From the NCBI RefSeq assembly GCF_905220565.1, contig NC_059420.1:248001-312000 (forward strand): a stretch of 64,000 nt of DNA, given 5' to 3'. The position numbers and the translations under genes are program-made. Below, piece by piece: positions 1-10,999 of this stretch (position 1 is the stretch's first letter; each line of letters begins with the position of its first letter). Under the pieces are notes generated by a model. That model was given only the letters and a program-made list of their open reading frames with translations, was not told the DNA's origin and searched no databases. The DNA is from Melitaea cinxia. Lineage: Eukaryota; Arthropoda; Insecta; Lepidoptera; Nymphalidae.

Positions 1-13
1 TCACTTCACCTAT

Positions 14-260
14 CCCACTTCAGCCTATCGCAGTCCACTGCCGAACATAGGCCTACACAAGTTCGCGCCAAAAGTGGCCTGAATTCACCAACCCGCCTCC
101 CGGGCGTGGCGACTATGGGCAAAACACTTGAGTTAAAAACATTGGCCTACCACATCTACCTAAAAAACCACCTTGTGTGAGCAGTCGTCCGCCTGGGTGG
201 GGCGAGATGGGGTTGCGCTAGCATTCACCTCGCCCCGGCCTCGACAGACAACCTGCCTTA
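14..260. repeat. rearranged interspersed-repeat fragments (family A plus another)
   Basis: 14-134 begins with the family A head (CAGCCTATCGCAGTCCACTG) and then jumps to the reversed tail (CCGGGCGTGGCGACTATGGG). 135-260 shares a stretch with 870-935 (AGCAGTCGTC[CT]GCCTGGGT). Confidence 0.6.
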
Positions 261-363
261 GCTTTGATAATCAATTTATTGTCACAGAAATAAATGCTTT
301 GTGAATAAGATTGGAATTTTTAAAATGTGTATGAATTCATGTAATATTTTAATTTAAACTCTA

Positions 364-372
364 AAGATAGTT

Positions 373-410
<38 letters not shown>

Positions 411-419
411 AACTATCTT
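364..419. repeat. (AT)n flanked by inverted arms (perfect hairpin)
   Basis: AAGATAGTTTACTATAT and ATATAGTAAACTATCTT enclose an (AT)n run, making a self-complementary palindrome of about 56 bp. The sequence after it (GAGTCCACAAAGG, then GAGTTGGTACGA) recurs inverted near 12869-12895. Confidence 0.75.
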
Positions 420-664
420 GAGTCCACAAAGGTTTCTGAGTTGGTACGACCAAAAAAAAAGTGTAGCAAACCGCGCAGGGTACAACTAGTATCCAAATAA
501 ACACAAACGTACAATGAGTCATTGTGTATTCTTTTAATGAGATAATAACTCGAACTTTGACCTGACGGTCTGCTGTCAGTCGTGTAATTACTGCATTCCT
601 TAGAAATTATTGATCTTAATTGAAGGGTCAGAGAGAAAGGGGGGTAAGTCACTATAAATAAAGT

Positions 665-1095
665 TTTTTTTTTTTAAACTAGGTCGCCAAACAGGCGTAC
701 AGCCCATCTGGTGGTACACCTAGTGGTGGTATTTTAGCCTATAGACGCCTGCAACACCACAAGCATTGCAAGCGTGCTGTGGACCCATATATTTTTTATT
801 TATTTTTTTACGCGGGGAAAATCCATCATGGATACCCACCGCCACGGGGCTGTCAGAGGGTTATGTCAGACCCCTACTGACTAAAAAACCACCACGTCTG
901 AGCAGTCGTCTGCCTGGGTAGGGCTCTCCAGAAGCTCTGTTCACTTTAATCACCACAGGAACACAGCACTGCTTGAAAGTAATATTGTTTAGCTGTGATC
1001 TTCTGTAAGGTCAAAGTACTTCCCCAGTCGACCTGCTCCAGTTTTTGAGCAGGAGACGCCCTGCTGCGCCAGTCCGTGCTGGTTAAATTTTAATG
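665..1095 (+). repeat. family D repeat (GTCGGCAAACAAGCGTACGG type)
   Basis: Diverged copy opening AACTAGGTCGCCAAACAGGC and passing AGACGCCTGCAACACCA and TTTAGCTGTGATCTTCTGTA. A block shared with 140-190 is inserted at about 865-925. The same family recurs ten or more times in the window. Class unknown; no ORF. Confidence 0.7.
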
Positions 1096-1129
1096 TAACC
1101 AAACAACAAAAATTAATCACTACATAGTA

Positions 1130-1315
1130 TAAAACAAAGTCGCTTTCTCTGTCCCTATGTAGGTATGCTTAAATCTTTAAAACTACGCGACGGATTTTGA
1201 TGCGGTTTTTTTAATAGATAGAGTGATTCAAGAGGAAGGTTTATATGTATAATACATGCATAATATAGTAGAGGAATACTGGTAGTTTTTGTGCGAAGCC
1301 GGGGCGGGTCGCTAG
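1130..1315. repeat. short repeat shared with 7325-7510 (inverse orientation)
   Basis: AAAACTACGCGACGGATTTT and GAGGAAGGTTTATATGTATA recur on the other strand near 7400-7490. Non-coding and of unknown class. Confidence 0.6.
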
Positions 1316-1494
1316 TATCAAAATAAAAAAAAAACTTAATTATGCGTATATATTACTAGCTTCTGCGCGCGACTTCGTCCGCGTGGAACTTTTAAATGGG
1401 AACAATTCTGTAATACATGATTTTTGCGAAAGTTTAATAGTTAATTATAGATTATATTATATTCTTAAGCTGCACAAGCCCTTAAATTCAACAA

Positions 1495-1660
1495 GCTCCT
1501 TTCTGGTGGGTTGTCTGGAAGAGATCACTATCTAGTGATAGACCGCCCGTTGCATGCAACGTAATTATTATTATTTTTCCCTTCAAGCTTTATACTTATG
1601 TAATTGTTATATGTTACTGTGTGCAATAAAGTTATTTATTATCATTATTATTATTATTTA
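1495..1660 (+). mobile_element. LINE 3'-end fragment
   Basis: GTCTGGAAGAGATCACTATCTAGTGATAGACCGCC, a potential hairpin, then about 75 bp later GTGCAATAAAGTTATTTATT and an (ATT)n tail. The same layout occurs at 24600-24775. 5'-truncated, no ORF left. Confidence 0.6.
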
Positions 1661-1689
1661 CGCAGCGCATGCAGCGGAAGCTCTCAAAA

Positions 1690-1890
1690 GGAAAATAAAA
1701 CCTGAATTTTAAACATACTTAATTGGTTTTCCGCTCTTATTGTTCTCAGCGTAATGATACATAGCCTATAGCCTTCCTCAATAAATAAGCTATCTAACAC
1801 TGAAAGAATTTTTCAAATCGGACCAGTAGTTCCTGAGATTAGCGCGTTCAAACAAACAAACTCTTCAGCTTTATAATATTAGTATCGTCT
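1690..1890. repeat. short interspersed repeat (GAGATTAGCGCGTTCAAACA type)
   Basis: TAGTTCCTGAGATTAGCGCGTTCAAACAAACAAACTCTTCAG is nearly identical to the right part of the repeat at 20175-20300 and resembles 10790-10975. Confidence 0.6.
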
Positions 1891-1944
1891 ATCATACACT
1901 ATTTTTATTCATCTTTGATTCTTCATATTATACACTCTATCCGT

Positions 1945-2090
1945 CGCTCCTGTATCGTGTGCTGTGTCCAAAGTTTATCGGAAAGAAATCGCTCTTCAGC
2001 GATAAGATCGCCTTTGTACATCTTTGTTTTTATTCGCTACTCTGTTTATTTGTATTTTGGTGTACAAAGAATACTAGTGGTCGCCCTGTG
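1945..2090 (+). mobile_element. LINE 3'-end fragment
   Basis: It holds GAAAGAAATCGCTCTTCAGC, GATAAGATCGCCTTTGTACA and TTTTGGTGTACAAAGAATAC, matching the 3'-end type at 24615-24770. Confidence 0.55.
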
Positions 2091-2207
2091 CTCGAAATCC
2101 GACCGTAATTAATTTAAATTATAGTTTGAACAATATTAAGGTTCTATTGTCAAAGAATATACTTCTATAATAATAATCAAAATATTATATACGCTTGTGT
2201 GTCTATA

Positions 2208-2212
<5 letters not shown>

Positions 2213-2299
<87 letters not shown>

Positions 2300-2303
2300 T
2301 TCG

Positions 2304-2347
<44 letters not shown>

Positions 2348-2362
2348 TGTGTGTGTGTGTGT
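2213..2362. repeat. compound microsatellite (GT)n(GTGC)n(GT)n
   Basis: Alternating GT, then GTGC units with one TTCG variant, then GT again. It opens all six frames as Cys/Val or Thr/His repeats; none of these is a gene. Confidence 0.95.
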
Positions 2363-2369
2363 CAAATAT

Positions 2370-2690
2370 ATGGTAGCGTGTGGATTTTTTAAAAATTGAT
2401 TTAATGTATTGTTTATGCATAGTTTTAATAAAATTTCATACTCCTCATTCCGCGAAATTATCGTAAAACGGGGTACAAAGTTTTTGATTCACGTATTAAT
2501 ATATACATAGATAATATATTAATATATACCTATACATACTTATACATAAATACATTCATGTAATTAAATATTAATAACGACAGCTGCAAGGAAAGATAAT
2601 GTTCTTTAACAATTGTCTTAAACGAATTTATATTGTAATAGAATTTTTCAAATTAAATTAAAAACAAGGTTGACGAGACTAATTATAATT
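2370..2690. other. AT-rich DNA, nothing recognised
   Basis: No ORF of note, no repeat I can match inside the window, and no RNA gene. Confidence 0.5.
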
Positions 2691-2693
2691 TTG

Positions 2694-3003
2694 TTTGTTT
2701 GCAAATGAATAAAAACCGACTTCAATTACATCGACAAGTAATACAACGTAAGTAGACGAAAGAAATTAACAAACGCACTAGTCGTCACTACGATTTTCGA
2801 GGGTTCCCCTCGATTTCTCTGGGATCACATCATTAGATCCTAGTTTCCTCATCATGGTACCACCCTTGGGATATGTCCTTTCTAACAAAAAAAGAATTAT
2901 CAAAATCTGTTCACAAACGACGAAGTTATCCCCGAACATACATAATACATATTTATACGGTCGAATTGAGTAACCTCCTTCTTTTTTGACGTCGGTTAAA
3001 AAA
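2694..3003 (-). mobile_element. family E MITE-like element (AACCGACTTCAA ends)
   Basis: Starts ACCGACTTCAATTACATCGA and ends CTTTTTTGACGTCGGTTA, so the ends are inverted repeats. Internal markers include TCGATTTCTCTGGGATC and GGTACCA. Non-autonomous, no ORF. Confidence 0.7.
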
Positions 3004-3199
3004 AAGAAATATTTTACGTCTAGATATAAAGTGTAGAGCAGTGTCTTCCTTTGAAAAATACACAAGTCGTCATCAAAATATCTAAATTAGACGGTCTTGA
3101 TATATCATTATAGTATAATTTGATTTAAAACAATTTTGATAGTTTGGATAGAAATTTATTTTCCTTCAAAGCATTGTATAATGAGAAATTCACTATATC

Positions 3200-3445
3200 T
3201 GATTAGCCCGTTGGCGTAGTTTGTAGTCATCCCGCTATCTGCTCTGGGGGTTGTGGGTTCGATCCTCACCCCGAGTCTGGGTGTAATATATATATCTATT
3301 TATATATGTATTATTTATATGTATGTATATCGAAAAAAATATATTTAGCTATACCAGTCGGCTGTTACCTATAACGCAAGCATTATTTGCTTACTGTAGG
3401 AACAGACGACCGTGTGTGTATTGTGTAAATATTTATTATTATTTT
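3200..3445 (+). mobile_element. tRNA-derived SINE, family C
   Basis: Head TAGCCCGTTGGCGTAGTTTG (A-box-like) and GGGTTCGATCCTCACCC (B-box-like), then an AT-rich body ending in (ATT)n. Further copies at 39489, 57029 and 62459. Confidence 0.75.
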
Positions 3446-3726
3446 CTACACACCTAAATCAAAGATGATAGAAGTCACGCAGACGTGCCGTGTGTCGCGT
3501 CAGTTCGTTGAATCCTTACACGTCTAATCGGATTCCAGCGGCTGAAACGTTCTAGACTGTTCCGACGTATCTACTAGCGCTGTACGTCCATCGTCTACCG
3601 CCGTGCTTAGGTAAAATACAATCATGTTTTATAATTGCGTTTTTTTCAAACAAAGGGAACAAACGACTCCAATTTACTTTATGTAGAAATATGAGAAGAT
3701 TTTCGATCATCGAAGTCAATTGAATA

Positions 3727-4070
3727 CGCTTCAGCCTGTAATATCCCACTACTGGGTATAAGCCTCTTTCCCCATATAGGAGAAGGATCAGAGCTTAATC
3801 CACCATGCTGCTCCAATGCGGGTTGGCGGATATGTTCCCTACTATGAGTAACGATCGCCGTCAGGTGTACATGATAACAACCGGGACCGACGGCTTAACG
3901 TGCTCTCCGAGGCACGGTGGCGAGACCCACAAGGACTGCACAAACATCCAGACCACGACAAACACCTGTATGGCCAATACAAATGTTGGTCATGTGCGGG
4001 GATCGAACCCGCAACCGCCAGCGCAACAGACACAATCCATGGCTGTAACCGTTGCGCCAACGCGGCCGCT
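3727..4070 (-). mobile_element. tRNA-derived SINE, family B, near full length
   Basis: On the minus strand the element starts GCGTTGGCGCAACGGTTACA (A box), carries GCGGGTTCGATCCCCGCAC (B box), and ends ATTACAGGCTGAAGCG. Not a working tRNA gene: the cloverleaf is not completed and other copies share the same body. Confidence 0.8.
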
Positions 4071-4534
4071 TTTTTTAATTCAGTAAATTAATACCTATTG
4101 CACAACATTTTATAACCGGTAGAGCACGAGACTGCGGAGTTACCAATCACTAGTCATACGAACGACAGGAAACTGGTTTTACTTTTTATTGGCACTGTCT
4201 GTGCGAAATTTTATTAAGATATTATATAAATTTTTAATACTACAAATGTGTCAAACAAGCGGTTATATAATGCCTCTTTTATGGGTGTTACAGATAAGTG
4301 GATTTTATGGTTTTCTGTATGCCATAACTATCAAACGACGAATCCTCTTCAAGTTCAAGGTAACCTTCGTTGCGGTCGGAAGATTATTTTTGGGTCTATA
4401 TTGTAATGTCAGGGTTTTATTTTAGGCAGAAATTCAGGTAGACATTATAACCTATATAGATAAAATTTTATCACTAAAGGCGTCTTCGGTACGACAAAGC
4501 CAGACCTGCGGTCACCAACCCGGTTTTTGATATC

Positions 4535-4810
4535 GCTAAAGCACCGACACGGTCAGTCGGAGACGCTGGTTCGATCCCCGCTGGAACTGGGTAACACAAA
4601 AATAAAATCGTAGAAGCTAATTAGCTATTGGTCGTGGGTGCTCTACCGGTTTATAAATATTGTGTAAGATATGTTTATTAATAAACTGTACCTGAATGAC
4701 CAGTTCCGTTTACTTGTCCTTCGAAATACTTGCCGTCGTCTTGGCGCAGTTATGGTTTTCAAAGTAGCGGTCGATTCGATTCCCATTTGTGCCATATAAA
4801 TGTTTGTATA
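4535..4810 (+). repeat. tRNA-like SINE-head fragments
   Basis: Two B-box-like strings (GGTTCGATCCCCGCTGG at about 4569; GATTCGATTCCC at about 4772), the second preceded by GTCTTGGCGCAGTT. These look like decayed SINE heads. Confidence 0.4.
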
Positions 4811-4984
4811 GTAGATAATGTTATTTTTTTGATATCATCAAAAATCGACCGTTTCAGCGGAGATCGATCCTGCATCTCCGACGGACTGTGTTGGTGCTTT
4901 AGTCAATTAAGCTTTGGAACGATTAAAAAAATTGTTTAGAATTCCATGAGTGGGTAACACAATAATTGTGTTTGCTCGCAAACG

Positions 4985-5567
4985 AAAAAAAAACCGACTT
5001 CAATTACATCGACAAGTAATATAACGTAGATCGACGAAAATATAGTCAAGTAACTACGCGTTATCAAAGATTACTCAAAAAGTAGTTATCAGATCTCAAT
5101 AAAATTTATGTATATGTGACCACATGATAAACATCAGCTTTCGATTAAATCAAAAATTAGCAAAATCGGTATACTCAGTAAAAAGTTATTGCGGATTTTC
5201 GAGAGTTTCCCTCGATTTCTCTGGAATCCCATCATCAAATCCTTATCATGGTACCAAACTAGAGATATCCTCTTTCCAACAAAAAAAGAATTATCAAAAT
5301 CGGTACATCCAGTAGAAAGTTATGCGGTATAATACAACGTAGGTCGACGAAAAAAAGCGTCAAGTAAAAACGCATTATTAGATATAGCTCGAAAAGTAGT
5401 TGTTAGATCTCAAATAAATTTCAATGGGACCAATTGGCACACACCACCTTTCGATTAAAAGAAAATTTGTCGAAATCGGTCCACACGGTCAAAAGTTCTG
5501 ATGTAACATACATAAAAAAAAAATACAGTCGAATTGAGAACCTCCTCCTTTTTTGGAAGTCGGTTAA
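4985..5567 (-). mobile_element. family E MITE-like element, long form
   Basis: Bounded by AACCGACTTCAATTACATCG and GGAAGTCGGTTA. The interior has the same segment order, reversed, as 9296-9985, so both derive from one longer parent with an internal duplication. Confidence 0.7.
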
Positions 5568-5639
5568 CAACGACAATTTTCAAATTCCACGCGGAGGAAG
5601 TCGCGGGCACAGCTAGTTTACATTATATAATTCAAAGTG

Positions 5640-6440
5640 CTATTGAACACAAATAAAAAGATCATAAAATAATAATTGGTACCTTTCTTTTTCTAACGAT
5701 TATTTAATATCGGTAAAAAATATAATAATAAAACAACTGCCAGCGCTACACAAAAGTTAGCATCATTATATTTAATTGAGGAGAAGTAAAAATGTGTTGA
5801 ATAGTTATGTTTCCGCCTTTATATAATATCCTTATCTAATTTACACACCGGTATGAACGAGAGGCGTTACATTTAACTAAAGAGGTATTTTACTTGTACA
5901 CCTCTTTCCCGAGTAGAAATTTTTTCGTCTTCCTTAGAAGGACCGAAACAGGCGTGCCTGATCAGGGCTAGATAAGGCATGTAACGCAGATGATTTGATG
6001 AGATCAGGATGAGATGACATTTCTGACATCTCATCTTGATCAGCCGGTTCGGTCCGGTCCTTTTAAAAAACACAAATGTATATTCTTGAAAAAATTGTTT
6101 AGCAAAAAAAAAAAGCGAATTGATACTATAAATATGTTACTTAACATAATTATTATGATATTTATTTCCGTTTATTTTTTCCAATGTATTATTTATTTTT
6201 GTTTTTACTTTAAATATTAATTAATTATTTTTATTTATTTTTATGTTATTAATTATTATTATTAATTAAATTTTATTTATTAACTTCTAATAATTAACTA
6301 CTAATTAACTTTTTCCTATTACTTCCGACTACTCCACTGTGTAGAAATGACTTTCTGCTAGACTATCCTGATAACTTTATATATACTAAGTGCGCTTAAC
6401 AACATAATTAGCGTGATTCAGGCTCAGTTCGCGTAATTTC
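5640..6440. other. AT-rich region without genes
   Basis: Only low-complexity DNA. 6008-6060 holds an imperfect palindrome (GATGAGATGACATTTC, then GACATCTCATC) next to a CCGGTCC motif like that of the satellite that follows. Confidence 0.45.
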
Positions 6441-6443
6441 TTT

Positions 6444-6735
6444 CAGGCTATCCTGATCTGGACCGGACGGGGTCCTGATCCAATATGCCTTACCATACTT
6501 GATTATATTTTACATCAGGCTACCCTGATCTGGTCCGGACCGGGTCCTGATCCAGTATGCCTTACCATACTTGATTATATTTTACATCAGGCTATCCTGA
6601 TCTGGACCGGACCGGGTCCTGATCCAGTATGCCTTACCATACTTGATTATATTTTACATCAGGCTATCCTTGTCTGGACCAGACCTGGTCCTGATATAGC
6701 TTGCCGAATCGGGCATGCCTCATTCTATCCTGATC
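6444..6735. repeat. 72-bp tandem repeat, about four copies
   Basis: Units start at 6444, 6516, 6588 and 6660 with CAGGCTATCCTGATCTGGAC and contain CCGGACCGG and CATACTTGATTATATTTTAC. The last copy is diverged. Non-coding. Confidence 0.9.
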
Positions 6736-6779
6736 CGGTCCAGGTACATGAACTGGTTGAGCCTGACCTTTTTTCTAGT

Positions 6780-6990
6780 CGGGTTTTTTATACAACTAGG
6801 TCGGCAAACAAGCGTACGAACTAATGGTAAGCGATTACCGTGGCTTATTAGACGTCTGCAACACCAGAAGCATCGCAAACGCGTTGCCGAATCTACCTCT
6901 CAGGAGCTCTGGTCACCATACTCACCACAGGAACACAACACTTCTTGAAAGCAGTATTATTTAGCTGTGAGGTCTGAACGGTCGAGTTAG
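6780..6990 (+). repeat. family D repeat
   Basis: ACTAGGTCGGCAAACAAGCG through GAACACAACACTTCTTGAAA and TTTAGCTGTGAGG. Truncated at its 3' end. Confidence 0.7.
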
Positions 6991-7324
6991 TTAGTTAGTT
7001 GCTTGTTATCTGTACTAATATTATAAAGATATAAAGTTTCTTACCTTGTTTGTATGAAGGGGGTAATCTTCGCAAATACTGATCCGATCATGAAAATTCT
7101 TTCACTACCAGAAAGCTACACTATTCAGGAGTGATATAGGCTATATTTTATTGTTATTGAACAAAAGTTTCAGAGAAAAATAATAGTATATGTAAATCAA
7201 GTCGGAGAAATGCGAGCGAGATGACAACTTTACTATATATTTGCATCACAAAAATAATAATTAACGCCCAACGAAGTGGGCACGGGTCGGTTAGTATATA
7301 ATATATATGCGGAAAAAAATGAGT

Positions 7325-7510
7325 TGATTTACGACATCGCATTAGAAATATCTAAAACTATCAATGTTCCTCTACTATATTATGCATGTATTATACATAT
7401 AAACCTTCCTCTGGAACCACTCTAGTTACTCAAGAAAACCGCATCAAAATCCGTTGCGTAGTTTTAAAGATCTAAGCATACAGACAGCGGGAAGCGACTT
7501 TGTTTTTAAC
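7325..7510. repeat. short repeat, inverse copy of 1130-1315
   Basis: TATACATATAAACCTTCCTC and AAATCCGTTGCGTAGTTTTA match the complement of the other copy. Confidence 0.6.
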
Positions 7511-7935
7511 CGCCTTCAAAAAAAGGAGGAGGTTACTCAATTCGACCGTATATGGTTTTTTTTATGTATGTTCGGGAATAACTCCGTCGTTTATAAACCG
7601 ATTTTGATAATTATTTTTTTGTTAGAAAGGAGATATCCCTAGTTTGGTACCATGATAAGGAAACCAGGATCTGATGATGGGATCCCAGAGAAATCGAGAG
7701 AAACTCTTGAAAATCCGCATAACTTTTTACTGGGTGTACCGATTTTGATAATTTTCAATTAAATCGATAGCCGATGTTTCTCATGTGGTCACATTTAAAT
7801 TTCATCGAGATCTGATTACAACTTTTGGAGTAGTCTTTGATAATGCGTATTTACTTGACATGTTTTCGTCTACCTACATTGTATTACTTGTCGATGTAAT
7901 TGAAGTCGGTTTTTCTTCGTTTGCCTGCAAACACA
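7510..7935 (+). mobile_element. family E MITE-like element
   Basis: Starts ACCGCCTTCAAAAAAAGGAG, ends GTAATTGAAGTCGGTTTTTC. Internal GGTACCATGATAAGGAAACC and GGGATCCCAGAGAAATCGAG. Confidence 0.75.
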
Positions 7936-7999
7936 ATTATATAGGTACTATGTAGTGATGTTGCAACAGTACGTATAAATGAAGTAACAATTGAAAAGA

Positions 8000-8650
8000 A
8001 TATTTGTAACGTTTGTAATAATTGTATGCTCCCATAATATATATATTAAAAAAAAAAAAAAAAAAACACGCAGAATGAGCTTCCGGAAGGGAACTGTCAA
8101 AATTATGCTATATTTATGTTGTTCCTAGGTTTCGAAAACCAAGGCTACTGTTTAAAATTTAAATTAATTTAAATATAAGAAAAATTTGTATTATTAATGT
8201 GATCGGACCTCCTGATTTAACCTGTTAGAGGTAATTTATGCTAATTTATAAAATAACGCGTCTCACGTATGTAAATGTACTTGTTCGTGTACTAGAATAA
8301 CGCTTTTGATATTAGTCTCTGATAGTCTATCAGTAATATTCGAGCGATTCAAATGAAATTTTGTAAGATATATATGAAAATCGTTTGTACATATTTTGCG
8401 CCCTGTGTGCGTTGCGTTATCTGGAAGAAGTCGCGTTAGCGATAAGGCCACCTGTAGCTACTGATCGATCGTAGGAGTATATAGCTAAGATGTTTGCCTC
8501 CCTTTTAGAAAAAACCTCACAATTACTCCACATAAATTACATATCATTTTATAGATAATTGCTTACTCTACCAGCATCAACGACAAAAAAAAATATGTTT
8601 AAATTATTGATTTTGTTTTTGTAAATTAATTAATCATCCTATATTATCAC
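8000..8650. other. AT-rich region without genes
   Basis: Contains a poly-A run near 8050. Part of 8395-8450 (GTTATCTGGAAGAAGTCGCGTTAGCGATAAGGCC) resembles the LINE 3'-end type seen at 24645. No ORF. Confidence 0.45.
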
Positions 8651-8823
8651 GAGCAATTCTTGTATTTATATATCTGAATCTCGAAAACGGCTCCAACGAT
8701 TTTCATGAAATTTAGTATACGTGGGATTTCGAGGGAGATAAATAAATCTAGCTAGAGTTCATTTTTAGAAAATGTCGTTTTATCCATTTTTTAGGCAATG
8801 GCAAAATGGCTACAATTGAGTTA

Positions 8824-8895
8824 CACAGAGATGCACTGACCGGAGGTTGTTGTAGGCGATGTTGAGCCTGGTGAGGGCGAGCGCGCGGCAGGCCA
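8824..8895 (-). pseudogene. antisense fragment of Lrrk exon 16 and its donor site
   Basis: The minus strand reads TTGGCCTGCCGCGCGC, then AACATCGCCTACAACAACCT and CCGGTCAGTGCATCTCTGT. This matches the 134-bp LRR unit of exon 16 with about three mismatches in 71 bp. It includes the exon-intron border and 14 bases of intron, so it was copied from DNA, not mRNA. It lies about 25 kb upstream of the gene exon and inverted. Flanks are CAATTG on both sides. Confidence 0.85.
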
Positions 8896-9295
8896 ATTGT
8901 AACGACAATACGAGGGTTAATTTCGCAAATGTCAATAAAGTTAACCGAAAACACAACGGTTCAAATCCAGATCGATTATTATTTTTTCTTTTTTTTTCTA
9001 ATTGCACTCGTTATTTTTTATTTAAATAGCCTGTTCATATTTTTTATTATTATGTCGGTAAAATAGAAAAATATTATTCATATTTTATCGTTATTATTTT
9101 TTATTATTTTTTTTATTTTTGATTTTTTATATCTATTTATATTTTTTATTATTGCCGGTAAAATAAATATTATCATTATGTAATTCTTATTTAAATATGA
9201 TTTCCAAAAAAAACATGATTTACTAAAAATACCGAGCTAAGTTCGGTCAATACTTAAAATTATATATATTCTAGAAGCAATTTGTATTATATTTT

Positions 9296-9995
9296 TAACC
9301 GACTTCTAAAAAAGGAGGAGGTTCTCAATTCGACGGTATTTTTTTTTATGTATGTTCCATCAGAACTTTTGACCGGGTGGAGCGATTTCGACAAATTTTC
9401 TTTTAATTGAAAGGTGGTGTGTGTCATTTGGTCCCATTTAAATTTATTTGAGATCTAACAACAACTTTTCGAGTTATATCTAATAATGCGTTTTTACTTG
9501 ACGCTTTTTTCGTCGACCTACATTGTATTATACCGCATAACTTTCTACTGGATTTACCGATTTTGATAATTCTTTTTTGGTAGAAAGGAGATATCTCTAG
9601 TTTAATATCATGATAAGGAAACCAGGATCTGATGATGGGATCCCAGAGAAATCGAGGGAAGCTCTTGAAAATCCGCAATAACTTTTTACTGGGTGTACCG
9701 ATTTTGATAATTCTTTTTTTGTTGGAAAGAAAATATCCCTAGTTTAGTAACATGATAAGGAAACCAGGATCTGATGATGGGATCCCAGAGAAATCGAGGG
9801 AAACTCTTAAAAATCCGCTAAAACTCTTTAAAATTAATCGAAAGCTGGTGTTTATCATGTGGTCTCATATAAATTTTATTGAGATCTGATAACTACTTTT
9901 TGAGTAATCTTTGATAACGCGTAGTTACTTGGCTATTTTTTCGTCGATCTACGTTGTATTACTCGTCGATGTAATTGAAGTCGGTTTTTTTTCCG
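9296..9995 (+). mobile_element. family E MITE-like element, long form
   Basis: AACCGACTTCTAAAAAAGGA to GTAATTGAAGTCGGTTTTTT. It contains the GGGATCCCAGAGAAATCGAG block twice, as in the reversed copy at 4985-5567. Confidence 0.7.
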
Positions 9996-10009
9996 TTTGC
10001 GAGCAAACA

Positions 10010-10400
10010 TAATTTTGTAAAGTGATAATTACTATACTTATTTAATGAGAATTATTCGCACGGGTATAGCTAGTGCAACTTTATAATTTTTGTTTACTTG
10101 ATTCAATTTTCGTTACTGTCTGCAAAAGGGGTTAAATAAATAAATATTTAACGTAGGAATATATAAATAGAAGATTCTAGAAGCAATGTTTATTATATTT
10201 TGTATATTTTTATCAATGTTCGCGGCGACATTTTATTGGTATTTGGAAATGCAAATATTTTACGACTTTTATTTATTTGAGTTTTGTCGTAGCCATTATT
10301 GCTAATGATTTTTTGTATATTTTTATGTTGATACTAGTGTATAGCCGCGACTTTTTCTAAGTCGCTTCTTAATCTGTCTAATGAATTATTGTCGTATACC
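10010..10400. other. AT-rich region, nothing recognised
   Basis: No ORF and no repeat match that I can see. Confidence 0.4.
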
Positions 10401-10417
10401 GAAAAGTTACTGGAAAA

Positions 10418-10566
10418 CGAGGCGTAGGTCGCAGCAAAAAGTCCTGGCTACACAACATCCGAGAGTGGCCAGGCATCGCGAGCGCCACCGAACTCTTTCG
10501 CCTCGCGAAGAATAAACCGGAGTATGCGAAGCTGACTGCCAACCTTCGCAAGTCGGAGAGGCACTG
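10418..10566 (+). mobile_element. non-LTR retrotransposon C-terminal fragment
   Basis: The frame reads RGVGRSKKSWLHNIREWPGI, then ASATELFRLAKNKPEYAKL, TANLRKSERH and stop. RxxSWLxNIREW..ATELFRLA..TANLR is the usual end of a large class of insect reverse-transcriptase ORFs. Only this tip remains. Confidence 0.7.
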
Positions 10567-10789
10567 ATAAGAAGAAGAACCGAACAGTTTACATAAAATC
10601 TTAACAAAATATACACCTAAGCCCTTTAGGAATCACTTAGTTTATTGGCGAAAATCGCATAAAAATTCGTTTAGTTGTTTTCGAGTTTACCGCGAACAGA
10701 CAGACAAAAATTGTAATAATATTAGTTTTGTTTCCTATAGCTCTCATAAATACCCTATAGTTAGTTTCTCCTAAATATATCTCAGTCGC

Positions 10790-10975
10790 TGCATCCCGCG
10801 GTTTCATCCGCGTTAATTTGAGGGTAGAACGTATTAAAATATAATATAGCCTATATATAGCGTCCCTCGGTAAATGGACTATCCAACACAATTTTTTTAA
10901 ATTGAATTTGTAGTTCCTGAAATCTACGCGTTAAAAACAAATACTTCAACTTTATAACATTAGGTATATCTCTAA
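10790..10975 (+). repeat. short interspersed repeat, family K
   Basis: CCGCGTTAATTTGAGGGTAG, then TTAAAATATAATATAGCCTA and ATCCAACACAATTTTTTTAA. This is the undisturbed form of the element split by the LINE at 18087-20170. Confidence 0.65.
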
Positions 10976-10999
10976 TGTATCGACAGGTAAGAGGTACAG

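Noticed and set aside
2136..2420. Thr/His- and Cys/Val-repeat ORFs
   Set aside because: Products of the GT/GTGC microsatellite, open in all frames.
3842..4091. Possible tRNA gene (GGTTCGATCCCCGC)
   Set aside because: It is the B box of a SINE head; the rest does not fold as a tRNA and the body recurs in other copies.
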